DNA from: an uncultured Eubacterium sp.
GTDB lineage: Bacteria; Bacillota; Clostridia; Lachnospirales; Lachnospiraceae
NCBI GenBank assembly: GCA_934358495.1
Contig: CAKRKO010000102.1
Span: forward strand, 1 to 7,560
Reading direction: 5' to 3'
Length of the DNA: 7,560 nucleotides
Shown: positions 1 to 7,525 of the stretch, in pieces
Layout of the letters: every line of letters begins with the position of its first letter
How positions within the stretch are numbered: position 1 is the first letter of the stretch
Translations under genes and position numbers: made by a program
The notes under the pieces: generated by a model
The model's input: the letters and a program-made list of their open reading frames with translations, nothing else
Told to the model about the DNA's origin: nothing
Databases searched by the model: none

Positions 1-3000
1 AAAGAGCGTGATGCGACATATGCAGCTCCTTTAAAAGTAAAGGTAAGACTTTATAATAAAGAAGCAGACGAGATCAATGAGCATGAAATCTTCATGGGTG
101 ATCTGCCGCTGATGACAGAGACTGGTACATTTGTAATTAACGGTGCTGAACGTGTAATTGTAAGTCAGCTTGTTCGTTCCCCGGGTATTTATTATGGAAT
201 TGCTCATGATAAGATTGGAAAAGAACTGTATTCCTGTACTGTTATTCCAAACCGTGGTGCATGGTTGGAATATGAGACAGACTCCAATGATGTCTTCTAC
301 GTTCGTGTAGACCGTACACGTAAAGTGCCGATTACAGTATTGATCCGTGCACTTGGTATTGGTACAAATCAGGAGATCATCGATCTGTTTGGTGAAGAGC
401 CAAAGATTATTGCAAGTTTTGGTAAAGACGTTTCTACAAACTATCAGGAAGGTCTTTTAGAGTTATATAAAAAAATTCGTCCGGGTGAGCCACTGTCTGT
501 GGAAAGCGCAGAGAGTCTTATCATGGCAATGTTCTTCGATCCTAGAAGATATGATCTGGCCAAGGTCGGAAGATATAAATTTAATAAGAAATTAATGCTG
601 AAAAACCGCATCAATGGACAGATTCTGGCAGAGGATGTTGTTGATCCGAGTACAGGTGAAGTTCTGGCAGAGGCAGGTCAGAAAGTTAACCGTGAGCTGG
701 CAGATACCATCCAGAATGCGGCAGTTCCTTATGTATGGATTCAGACAGAGGAGAGAAATGTAAAAGTTCTGTCAAGCATGATGGTAGATCTTCGCCATTA
801 TGTAGACGTAGATCCGGAAGAACTGGGTGTTCATGAGCTGGTTTACTATCCGGTTCTGGCGCAGATTCTGGAAGACAATACAGATATCGAGGATATCAAA
901 GAAGCAATTCGCAGAAATATCCACGATTTGATTCCGAAACATATTACAAAAGAAGATATTCTTGCTTCTATTAACTATAATATGCATCTGGAGTACGGTA
1001 TCGGAAACGATGACGATATCGATCACCTTGGAAACCGTCGTATCCGTGCGGTAGGTGAACTGCTTCAGAACCAGTACAGAATTGGCCTTTCCCGTCTGGA
1101 GAGAGTAGTTCGTGAGAGAATGACAACACAGGATCTTGATACGATCACACCACAGAGTCTGATCAACATCAAACCTGTTACAGCTGCAGTCAAAGAGTTC
1201 TTTGGCTCTTCCCAGTTGTCACAGTTCATGGATCAGAACAACCCACTGGGTGAGCTGACTCATAAACGTCGACTGTCTGCATTAGGACCAGGTGGTCTGT
1301 CCAGAGATCGTGCAGGATTCGAGGTGCGAGATATTCATTACTCTCATTATGGAAGAATGTGTCCGGTAGAGACTCCTGAGGGACCGAACATCGGTCTGAT
1401 TAACTCCCTTGCATCTTATGCGAGAATAAATGAGTATGGTTTCGTAGAGGCACCATACCGTAAAATTGATAAATCAGATCCTAAGAACCCGCGTGTAACA
1501 GATGAAGTTGTATACATGACAGCGGATGAAGAGGATAATTATCATGTAGCACAGGCGAATGAGAAACTGGATGAAAACGGATACTTCGTTCGTAATTCCG
1601 TATCTGGTCGATTTAGAGAAGAGACACAGGAGTACGACAAGACATTATTTGATTATATGGATGTATCTCCGCAAATGGTATTCTCAGTTGCTACCGCATT
1701 GATCCCGTTCCTTGAGAATGATGATGCGAACCGTGCGCTGATGGGAGCAAACATGCAGCGTCAGGCCGTGCCGCTTCTGACGACAGAGGCACCGGTTGTT
1801 GGTACAGGTATGGAGCCGAAGGCCGCAGTTGACTCTGGTGTTTGTGTTGTTGCAAAACGTGCAGGTGTAATTGAGCGTTCCTGCTCCAACGAAATTACAA
1901 TTAAATACGACGATGACGGAAGCAGAGAGACAATTAAACTGACAAAGTTCTCTCGAAGCAACCAGTCTAACTGTTATAACCAGAGACCAATTGTATTCAA
2001 AGGTGACCATGTACAGGCAGGACAGGTTATCGCTGATGGTCCTTCTACTGCAAACGGTGAGCTTGGTCTTGGTAAGAACCCGTTGATCGGATTCATGACC
2101 TGGGAAGGTTATAACTACGAGGATGCTGTACTGTTAAGTGAGCGTCTGGTTCAGGATGATGTTTACACATCGATCCATATTGAAGAATATGAAGCAGAAG
2201 CGCGTGATACAAAGCTTGGACCGGAAGAAATCACAAGAGATGTTCCGGGAGTCGGCGATGATGCACTGAAAGATCTGGATGAGAGAGGTATCATCCGTAT
2301 CGGTGCTGAGGTTCGTGCCGGTGATATTCTGGTTGGCAAAGTGACTCCGAAGGGAGAGACAGAGCTGACAGCAGAAGAGAGACTGCTTCGTGCGATCTTC
2401 GGTGAGAAAGCAAGAGAAGTACGTGATACTTCCTTAAAAGTACCGCATGGTGAGTACGGTATCGTTGTAGATGCAAAAGTATTTACACGTGAAAATGGTG
2501 ATGAATTATCACCGGGTGTAAATCAGGCAGTTCGTATCTATATCGCTCAGAAGAGAAAAATCTCTGTTGGTGATAAGATGGCCGGACGTCATGGTAACAA
2601 GGGTGTCGTTTCCCGTGTACTTCCGGTAGAGGATATGCCGTTCCTTCCAAATGGCCGTCCGCTGGATATCGTATTAAATCCGCTGGGTGTACCTTCCCGA
2701 ATGAATATCGGACAGGTGCTGGAGATTCATCTGAGTCTTGCTGCAAAAGCACTTGGATTTAATGTTGCAACACCAATTTTTGCCGGTGCAAAAGAGACCG
2801 ATATCATGGATACTCTGGATCTGGCAAATGATTATGTAAACTTAACATGGGAAGAGTTCAAAGAGAAACATGAGGAAGAATTGCTTCCAGAAGTTCTTGA
2901 TTACCTGTATGAAAACAGAGATCACCGTGAACTGTGGAAAGGTGTTCCAATTTCCCGTGATGGTAAAGTAAGACTGCGTGATGGACGTACCGGTGAGTAC

Positions 3001-3606
3001 TTTGACAGCCCGGTAACAATCGGACACATGCATTACCTGAAACTGCATCATCTGGTAGACGACAAGATCCATGCACGTTCTACCGGTCCTTACTCTCTGG
3101 TTACACAGCAGCCTCTGGGTGGTAAAGCTCAGTTCGGTGGACAGCGTTTCGGTGAGATGGAGGTATGGGCACTTGAGGCTTATGGTGCAGCATACACACT
3201 GCAGGAGATTCTGACAGTAAAATCTGATGATGTGATCGGACGTGTAAAAACCTACGAAGCAATCATCAAAGGTGATAATATTCCTGAACCAGGTATTCCT
3301 GAGTCATTCAAGGTACTGTTAAAAGAGTTACAGTCATTGGGTCTGGATGTAACGCTGGAAGACGAGAATGGCGAGGAAGTAAAACTGCTTGAAACAAGCG
3401 AATATGGAAATACAGACCTGAATGCGATCATTTCCGGAGACAGAAACTTCAACTACGAAGAGAAAGAGTCCTTCGGAGCAATGGGATTCTCAAAACAGGA
3501 ATTCAATGAAAACGAAGAACTGGTAGATGTAGAAGAAGAGCAGGAGAACTCTGACGCAGATGATTTTATGGAAGAGTTTGATGATAGCATTCTTGATGAA
3601 GAATAA
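1..3606 (+). CDS. rpoB: DNA-directed RNA polymerase subunit beta (5' end outside window)
   Basis: This is the beta subunit of the RNA polymerase core, which forms one pincer of the active-site cleft. The frame is open from base 1, reading KERDATYAAPLKVKVRL, which matches the region near residue 82 of Bacillus subtilis RpoB as I remember it. About 80 codons are therefore missing, and the ATG at 94 is internal. In window codon numbers, the rifampicin-binding region is at about 401-430 (QLSQFMDQNNPLGELTHKRR), ETPEGPNIG at about 457, the Glu-Asp pair of NYEDAVLLSER at 707-708, and GDKMAGRHGNKG with its two active-site lysines at 859 and 867. The C-terminal clamp segment (QQPLGGKAQFGGQRFGEMEV) starts near 1036. 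An acidic tail ends at TAA 3604-3606. The expected full length is about 1280 aa. The segment before DDIDHLGNRR is about 20 residues longer than in Bacillus. No frameshift or missing key residue is seen. rpoC follows after 18 bases in the same frame, so the two are almost certainly cotranscribed. Confidence 0.98.
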   Translation, partial: KERDATYAAPLKVKVRLYNKEADEINEHEIFMGDLPLMTETGTFVINGAERVIVSQLVRSPGIYYGIAHDKIGKELYSCTVIPNRGAWLEYETDSNDVFYVRVDRTRKVPITVLIRALGIGTNQEIIDLFGEEPKIIASFGKDVSTNYQEGLLELYKKIRPGEPLSVESAESLIMAMFFDPRRYDLAKVGRYKFNKKLMLKNRINGQILAEDVVDPSTGEVLAEAGQKVNRELADTIQNAAVPYVWIQTEERNVKVLSSMMVDLRHYVDVDPEELGVHELVYYPVLAQILEDNTDIEDIKEAIRRNIHDLIPKHITKEDILASINYNMHLEYGIGNDDDIDHLGNRRIRAVGELLQNQYRIGLSRLERVVRERMTTQDLDTITPQSLINIKPVTAAVKEFFGSSQLSQFMDQNNPLGELTHKRRLSALGPGGLSRDRAGFEVRDIHYSHYGRMCPVETPEGPNIGLINSLASYARINEYGFVEAPYRKIDKSDPKNPRVTDEVVYMTADEEDNYHVAQANEKLDENGYFVRNSVSGRFREETQEYDKTLFDYMDVSPQMVFSVATALIPFLENDDANRALMGANMQRQAVPLLTTEAPVVGTGMEPKAAVDSGVCVVAKRAGVIERSCSNEITIKYDDDGSRETIKLTKFSRSNQSNCYNQRPIVFKGDHVQAGQVIADGPSTANGELGLGKNPLIGFMTWEGYNYEDAVLLSERLVQDDVYTSIHIEEYEAEARDTKLGPEEITRDVPGVGDDALKDLDERGIIRIGAEVRAGDILVGKVTPKGETELTAEERLLRAIFGEKAREVRDTSLKVPHGEYGIVVDAKVFTRENGDELSPGVNQAVRIYIAQKRKISVGDKMAGRHGNKGVVSRVLPVEDMPFLPNGRPLDIVLNPLGVPSRMNIGQVLEIHLSLAAKALGFNVATPIFAGAKETDIMDTLDLANDYVNLTWEEFKEKHEEELLPEVLDYLYENRDHRELWKGVPISRDGKVRLRDGRTGEYFDSPVTIGHMHYLKLHHLVDDKIHARSTGPYSLVTQQPLGGKAQFGGQRFGEMEVWALEAYGAAYTLQEILTVKSDDVIGRVKTYEAIIKGDNIPEPGIPESFKVLLKELQSLGLDVTLEDENGEEVKLLETSEYGNTDLNAIISGDRNFNYEEKESFGAMGFSKQEFNENEELVDVEEEQENSDADDFMEEFDDSILDEE

Positions 3607-3607
3607 G

Positions 3608-3616
3608 AGGAAGGAG
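3608..3616 (+). promoter_or_regulatory. Ribosome binding site for rpoC
   Basis: The 18-base gap after the rpoB stop contains AAGGAG (3611-3616), 8 bases before the rpoC ATG, directly preceded by a second purine-rich AGG. An in-frame TAA lies at 3622-3624, immediately before the ATG, so translation cannot start further upstream. This fixes the rpoC start and suggests reinitiation by ribosomes that have just finished rpoB. Confidence 0.9.
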
Positions 3617-3624
3617 CGTTGTAA

Positions 3625-6600
3625 ATGCCAGAAACAAACAGTAAAGAAGTCGGCACAAACATAGCGTTCGATGGTATCCGCATCGGACTGGCTTCACCGG
3701 AAAAAATATTGGAATGGTCCCGGGGCGAAGTAAAAAAACCGGAAACCATTAACTATAGAACTTTAAAACCAGAAAAAGATGGTTTGTTCTGTGAGCGTAT
3801 TTTCGGACCGAGCAAGGACTGGGAATGCCACTGCGGAAAATATAAAAAAATCCGTTATAAAGGCGTTGTCTGCGACCGATGTGGCGTTGAAATTACAAAA
3901 TCTAACGTACGTAGAGAACGTATGGGACATATTGAGCTGGCAGCTCCGGTATCTCATATCTGGTACTTCAAAGGTATTCCAAGCCGTATGGGATTAATCC
4001 TTGATATTTCTCCTCGTACACTGGAGAAAGTTCTGTATTTTGCTTCTTACATCGTACTTGATAAAGGCGAGACAGACCTGCAGTATAAGCAGGTTCTGTC
4101 CGAGGCAGAATATCAGGAAGCTTATGAAAAATATGGAAATACGTTCCGTGTTGGTATGGGAGCAGAGTCCATCAAAGAACTTCTGGAATCCATTGACCTT
4201 GAGAAAGATTCTGCAGAGCTGAAAGCTGCATTAAAGACAGCTACAGGTCAGAAGCGTGCAAGAATCATCAAGAGACTGGAAGTTGTAGAAGCATTCCGTG
4301 AGTCTGGTAACAGACCGGAGTGGATGATCATGACTGTTATCCCGGTTATTCCACCTGATTTACGTCCGATGGTACAGCTGGATGGTGGTCGTTTCGCAAC
4401 ATCCGATCTGAATGATCTGTATCGTCGAATTATCAACCGTAACAACCGTCTGAGAAGACTGTTAGAACTTGGAGCGCCGGATATCATCGTTCGTAACGAG
4501 AAACGTATGCTTCAGGAAGCTGTAGATGCCCTGATCGATAACGGACGTCGTGGCAGACCGGTTACAGGCCCTGGTAATAGAGCATTAAAATCTCTTTCCG
4601 ATATGCTGAAAGGTAAAGGTGGACGTTTCCGTCAGAACCTGCTTGGTAAACGTGTTGACTACTCAGGACGTTCCGTAATCGTAGTAGGACCGGAATTAAA
4701 GATTTATCAGTGTGGTCTTCCGAAAGAAATGGCCATCGAGCTGTTCAAACCGTTCGTTATGAAAGAACTGGTTGCAAACGGAACAGCACACAATATTAAA
4801 AGTGCAAAGAAAATGGTAGAAAAACTTCAGACAGAGGTATGGGATGTTCTGGAAGAAGTTATCAAAGAGCATCCGGTTATGCTGAACCGTGCTCCTACAC
4901 TGCACAGACTTGGTATCCAGGCATTTGAACCGATCCTTGTAGAAGGTAAAGCAATCAAACTTCATCCGCTTGTTTGTACTGCATACAATGCCGATTTCGA
5001 TGGTGACCAGATGGCTGTCCATCTTCCACTTTCCGTGGAAGCTCAGGCAGAGTGCCGTTTCATGTTACTGTCTCCGAACAACCTGTTAAAACCATCTGAT
5101 GGTGGTCCGGTAGCTGTTCCTTCTCAGGATATGGTTCTTGGTATTTACTATCTGACACAGGAAAGACCGGGAAGCATCGGTGAAGGTCACTACTTCAAGA
5201 ACCTGAACGAGGCAATTCTTGCGTACGAGAACGGATATGTAAAATTACATTCCAGAATCCATGTACGTGTGACAAAGAAAATGCCGGATGGCACAGAGAA
5301 GACAGGAACCGTTGAGTCAACACTGGGCCGTTTCATCTTCAATGAAATTCTTCCACAGGATCTTGGATTTGTAGATAGAAGCAAACCGGAAAATGATTTG
5401 CTGCTGGAAGTAGATTTCCACGTCGGTAAAAAAGGTCTGAAACAGATTCTTGAGAAAGTTATCAACATTCACGGAGCTACAACTACAGCAGAAGTTCTGG
5501 ATGATATTAAAGCAATGGGTTATAAGTACTCTACAAGAGCTGCTATGACCGTATCTATTTCTGATATGACAGTACCGGAGAAAAAACCGGCACTGATCAA
5601 ACAGGCACAGGATACTGTAGATCTTATTACAAAGAACTACAAACGTGGTCTTATCACAGAGGAAGAACGTTACAAAGAGGTTGTTGAGACTTGGAAAGAG
5701 ACTGATGATGAGCTTACACATGAGCTGTTATCCGGACTTGATAAATACAACAACATCTTTATGATGGCTGACTCCGGAGCCCGTGGTTCTGATAAGCAGA
5801 TTAAACAGCTGGCTGGTATGCGTGGTTTGATGGCTGATACAACCGGTAAAACAATCGAGTTACCAATCAAATCAAACTTCCGTGAGGGACTTGACGTACT
5901 GGAGTACTTCATGTCTGCACATGGAGCTCGTAAAGGTATGTCCGATACGGCGCTTCGTACCGCCGATTCCGGATACCTGACAAGACGTCTGGTTGATGTA
6001 TCTCAGGATTTGATCATCCGCGAGACAGACTGTTGCAAAGACAGAGGTGAGATCGCTGGTATGTACGTAAGTGCATTTATGGATGGCAAAGAGGAAATCG
6101 AAAGCCTTCAGGAGCGTATCACAGGACGTTTCGCATGTGAAGATATTCATGATGCAGATGGAAACGTACTTGTTGCAGCAAATCATATGATCACACCGAA
6201 GCGTGCAGCTCTGGTTATGAGCAAAGGTGTAGATGAGAACGGAGAGCCGCTTGAGAAAGTAAAAATCCGTACAATTCTTACCTGCCGTTCCAAAGTCGGT
6301 GTTTGTGCAAAATGTTACGGTGCAAACATGGCAACTGGTCAGGCAGTACAGGTTGGTGAGGCAGTTGGTATTATCGCTGCTCAGTCTATCGGTGAGCCTG
6401 GTACACAGCTTACAATGCGTACTTTCCACTCCGGTGGTGTTGCCGGTGATGATATTACACAGGGTCTTCCTCGTGTCGAGGAGCTTTTTGAGGCAAGAAA
6501 ACCGAAAGGACTTGCTATCATCACAGAGTTTGCTGGTATTGCTACAATTAAAGATACAAAGAAAAAACGTGAGATCATCGTTACAAGTCAGGAGACAGGT

Positions 6601-7329
6601 GAGACAAAAGCTTACCTCATTCCTTATGGTTCCAGAATCAAGATCACAGATGGTGCATTCCTTGAAGCTGGTGATGAGCTTACCGAAGGTAGTGTAAACC
6701 CGCATGATATCCTGAAGATTAAAGGTGTTCGTGCGGTTCAGGATTACATGCTTCAGGAAGTTCAGCGTGTATACCGTCTGCAGGGTGTAGAAATCAATGA
6801 TAAGCACGTTGAGGTTATTGTTCGTCAGATGTTGAAGAAAATCCGTATCGAGAACAACGGAGATTCTGATTTCCTGCCAGGAACCATGGTTGACTTCCTT
6901 GATTATGAGGAAGAAAATGAGAGACTGGCTGCAGAAGGAAAAGAGCCGGCAGAAGGAAAACAGGTACTGCTTGGTATTACCAAAGCATCTCTGGCTACCA
7001 ACTCATTCTTGTCAGCTGCATCCTTCCAGGAGACAACAAAAGTTCTGACAGAGGCAGCAATCAAAGGTAAGATTGATCCGTTGATCGGTCTGAAAGAGAA
7101 CGTAATCATCGGTAAACTGATTCCGGCAGGAACAGGTATGAAGAGATATCGTTCTATTCACCTGGATTCTGATATTGATGAGAATGCTGAGATCGATGTA
7201 GAGGATCTGCTCGGTGAAGATCTGTTAGCTGATGGCACAGATGTTGAAACTGCAGAAACGGAAGAAAATGCTGTTACACCTGAGACAGAAGAAGCTGCAG
7301 AAACAGAAGAAACTGTAACAGAGGAATAA
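3625..7329 (+). CDS. rpoC: DNA-directed RNA polymerase subunit beta-prime
   Basis: This is the catalytic beta-prime subunit of RNA polymerase, complete at 1234 aa. That is close to the Bacillus length (about 1200) and shorter than E. coli (1407), which fits the absence of the large trigger-loop insertion of proteobacteria. The N-terminal zinc site is C68, C70, C83, C86. The switch/lid region around GKRVDYSGRSV begins near residue 341. The catalytic Mg-binding motif NADFDGDQ has D457, D459 and D461. The F-loop is MADSGARGSDKQIKQLAG, and the bridge helix spans about 760-795 with GARKG around R769. The second zinc site is C803, C887, C894, C897, with an extra adjacent C804. The trigger loop LTMRTFHSGG has M931, R932 and H935. 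The last 50 or so residues are acidic, rich in E, T and A, and look disordered. The start is set by AAGGAG at 8 bases and an in-frame stop just upstream. All catalytic and zinc ligands are present, and nothing suggests disruption. Confidence 0.99.
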   Translation: MPETNSKEVGTNIAFDGIRIGLASPEKILEWSRGEVKKPETINYRTLKPEKDGLFCERIFGPSKDWECHCGKYKKIRYKGVVCDRCGVEITKSNVRRERMGHIELAAPVSHIWYFKGIPSRMGLILDISPRTLEKVLYFASYIVLDKGETDLQYKQVLSEAEYQEAYEKYGNTFRVGMGAESIKELLESIDLEKDSAELKAALKTATGQKRARIIKRLEVVEAFRESGNRPEWMIMTVIPVIPPDLRPMVQLDGGRFATSDLNDLYRRIINRNNRLRRLLELGAPDIIVRNEKRMLQEAVDALIDNGRRGRPVTGPGNRALKSLSDMLKGKGGRFRQNLLGKRVDYSGRSVIVVGPELKIYQCGLPKEMAIELFKPFVMKELVANGTAHNIKSAKKMVEKLQTEVWDVLEEVIKEHPVMLNRAPTLHRLGIQAFEPILVEGKAIKLHPLVCTAYNADFDGDQMAVHLPLSVEAQAECRFMLLSPNNLLKPSDGGPVAVPSQDMVLGIYYLTQERPGSIGEGHYFKNLNEAILAYENGYVKLHSRIHVRVTKKMPDGTEKTGTVESTLGRFIFNEILPQDLGFVDRSKPENDLLLEVDFHVGKKGLKQILEKVINIHGATTTAEVLDDIKAMGYKYSTRAAMTVSISDMTVPEKKPALIKQAQDTVDLITKNYKRGLITEEERYKEVVETWKETDDELTHELLSGLDKYNNIFMMADSGARGSDKQIKQLAGMRGLMADTTGKTIELPIKSNFREGLDVLEYFMSAHGARKGMSDTALRTADSGYLTRRLVDVSQDLIIRETDCCKDRGEIAGMYVSAFMDGKEEIESLQERITGRFACEDIHDADGNVLVAANHMITPKRAALVMSKGVDENGEPLEKVKIRTILTCRSKVGVCAKCYGANMATGQAVQVGEAVGIIAAQSIGEPGTQLTMRTFHSGGVAGDDITQGLPRVEELFEARKPKGLAIITEFAGIATIKDTKKKREIIVTSQETGETKAYLIPYGSRIKITDGAFLEAGDELTEGSVNPHDILKIKGVRAVQDYMLQEVQRVYRLQGVEINDKHVEVIVRQMLKKIRIENNGDSDFLPGTMVDFLDYEEENERLAAEGKEPAEGKQVLLGITKASLATNSFLSAASFQETTKVLTEAAIKGKIDPLIGLKENVIIGKLIPAGTGMKRYRSIHLDSDIDENAEIDVEDLLGEDLLADGTDVETAETEENAVTPETEEAAETEETVTEE
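7251..7312 (+). repeat. Imperfect direct repeat coding the acidic RpoC tail
   Basis: A 17-base unit, TGCAGAAACGGAAGAAA (7251-7267), recurs at 7296-7312 with a single G-to-A change. The copies are offset by 45 bases, exactly 15 codons, so the frame is kept. The repeat encodes the AETEE blocks near the RpoC C-terminus. Similar codons (GAA, ACA/ACG, GCA) recur between the copies. It looks like a slippage or small duplication product in a low-constraint tail. Confidence 0.7.
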
Positions 7330-7355
7330 AAACAGTAAATAAATGTTTATATAAT

Positions 7356-7389
7356 ATAGAAGGCGGTGTCACAGGACATCGCCTTCTAT
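7356..7389 (+). terminator. Probable rho-independent terminator after rpoC
   Basis: A 15-bp stem (7356-7370 with 7375-7389) closes a four-base ACAG loop, with one G-U wobble (G7366/T7379) and a GAAGGCG/CGCCTTC core. It begins 27 bases after the rpoC stop, where a terminator is expected, and lies ahead of a new promoter. The weak point is the tail: GTATATGTATA rather than a run of T, with A-rich sequence after it. It may therefore be a leaky terminator, or a 3'-end stabilising or processing hairpin. Confidence 0.65.
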
Positions 7390-7399
7390 GTATATGTAT

Positions 7400-7430
7400 A
7401 AAAACAGAAAAAATGGGAAAAATCAGAAAA
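7400..7430 (+). promoter_or_regulatory. A-tract cluster upstream of the rpsL promoter (UP-like)
   Basis: Four A-tracts lie at 7400-7404, 7408-7413, 7418-7422 and 7427-7430, with centres about 8.5 to 9.5 bases apart. They end just before the -35 box, in the region where the alpha-subunit C-terminal domains contact UP elements. Near-helical spacing could also bend the DNA. Low-complexity A-rich sequence is common in these genomes, so function is an inference from position. Confidence 0.45.
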
Positions 7431-7435
7431 TACGC

Positions 7436-7464
7436 TTGACAATAGCGGACACAATCACTATACT
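7436..7464 (+). promoter_or_regulatory. SigA-type promoter for the str operon (rpsL)
   Basis: The -35 box is a perfect TTGACA (7436-7441) and the -10 box is TATACT (7459-7464, five of six consensus positions). The spacer is 17 bases, the optimum. No TG extended -10 is seen. The expected transcription start is near G7471, giving a leader of about 55 bases before the rpsL ATG. The boxes, the A-rich upstream DNA and the gene it serves fit a strong growth-linked promoter. Confidence 0.88.
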
Positions 7465-7471
7465 ATTTTAG

Positions 7472-7489
7472 TGTGCATAAAAACGCACA
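7472..7489 (+). promoter_or_regulatory. Small hairpin at the 5' end of the rpsL leader
   Basis: TGTGC (7472-7476) pairs with GCACA (7485-7489) across an eight-base loop ATAAAAAC. The stem would start about one base from the predicted 5' end of the transcript. Such a terminal stem could protect the mRNA from 5'-end decay. It is only 5 bp, and the later TTTTT (7496-7500) is too far away to make it a standard terminator. It may be chance. Confidence 0.35.
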
Positions 7490-7511
7490 AGGAACTTTTT
7501 ACAAAATATAC

Positions 7512-7520
7512 AGGAGGTGA
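7512..7520 (+). promoter_or_regulatory. Ribosome binding site for rpsL
   Basis: AGGAGGTGA is a full-length match to the complement of the 16S rRNA 3' end. AGGAGG (7512-7517) sits 8 bases before the ATG at 7526. The strength of the match fits a highly expressed ribosomal protein gene and fixes its start. Confidence 0.93.
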
Positions 7521-7525
7521 ATAGA

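Noticed and set aside
94..96. ATG at 94 as the start of rpoB
   Set aside because: The frame is open back to base 1 and the 31 upstream codons (KERDATYAAPLKVKVRL and on) match conserved RpoB sequence, so the true start lies before the window.
772..1026. Antisense open frame inside rpoB
   Set aside because: It is a shadow of the rpoB reading frame, with no ribosome binding site or family resemblance seen.
6299..6697. Same-strand +2-frame open frame inside rpoC
   Set aside because: It overlaps the conserved C-terminal zinc site and trigger loop in another frame. The peptide is V/L/S/R-rich as expected of a frame-shifted shadow, and rpoC itself is intact, so it is not a frameshift.
5872..6807. 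Long open frame on the - strand (311 codons) inside rpoC
   Set aside because: It lies wholly antisense to the strongly conserved bridge-helix, zinc-site and trigger-loop coding region. Its translation is Cys/Thr-rich with no recognisable domain, and it is explained by the codon bias of rpoC leaving few reverse stops.
7346..7358. AT-rich TTTATATAATATA as a -10 element
   Set aside because: There is no -35 match at a suitable distance upstream, and it sits at the foot of the hairpin where AT-rich flanks are expected.
7388..7471. 27-codon open frame in the rpoC-rpsL gap (starts MYMYKNRKNG)
   Set aside because: It starts inside the terminator stem, has no ribosome binding site, and runs through the A-tracts and the promoter, so it would not be a sensible transcript unit.
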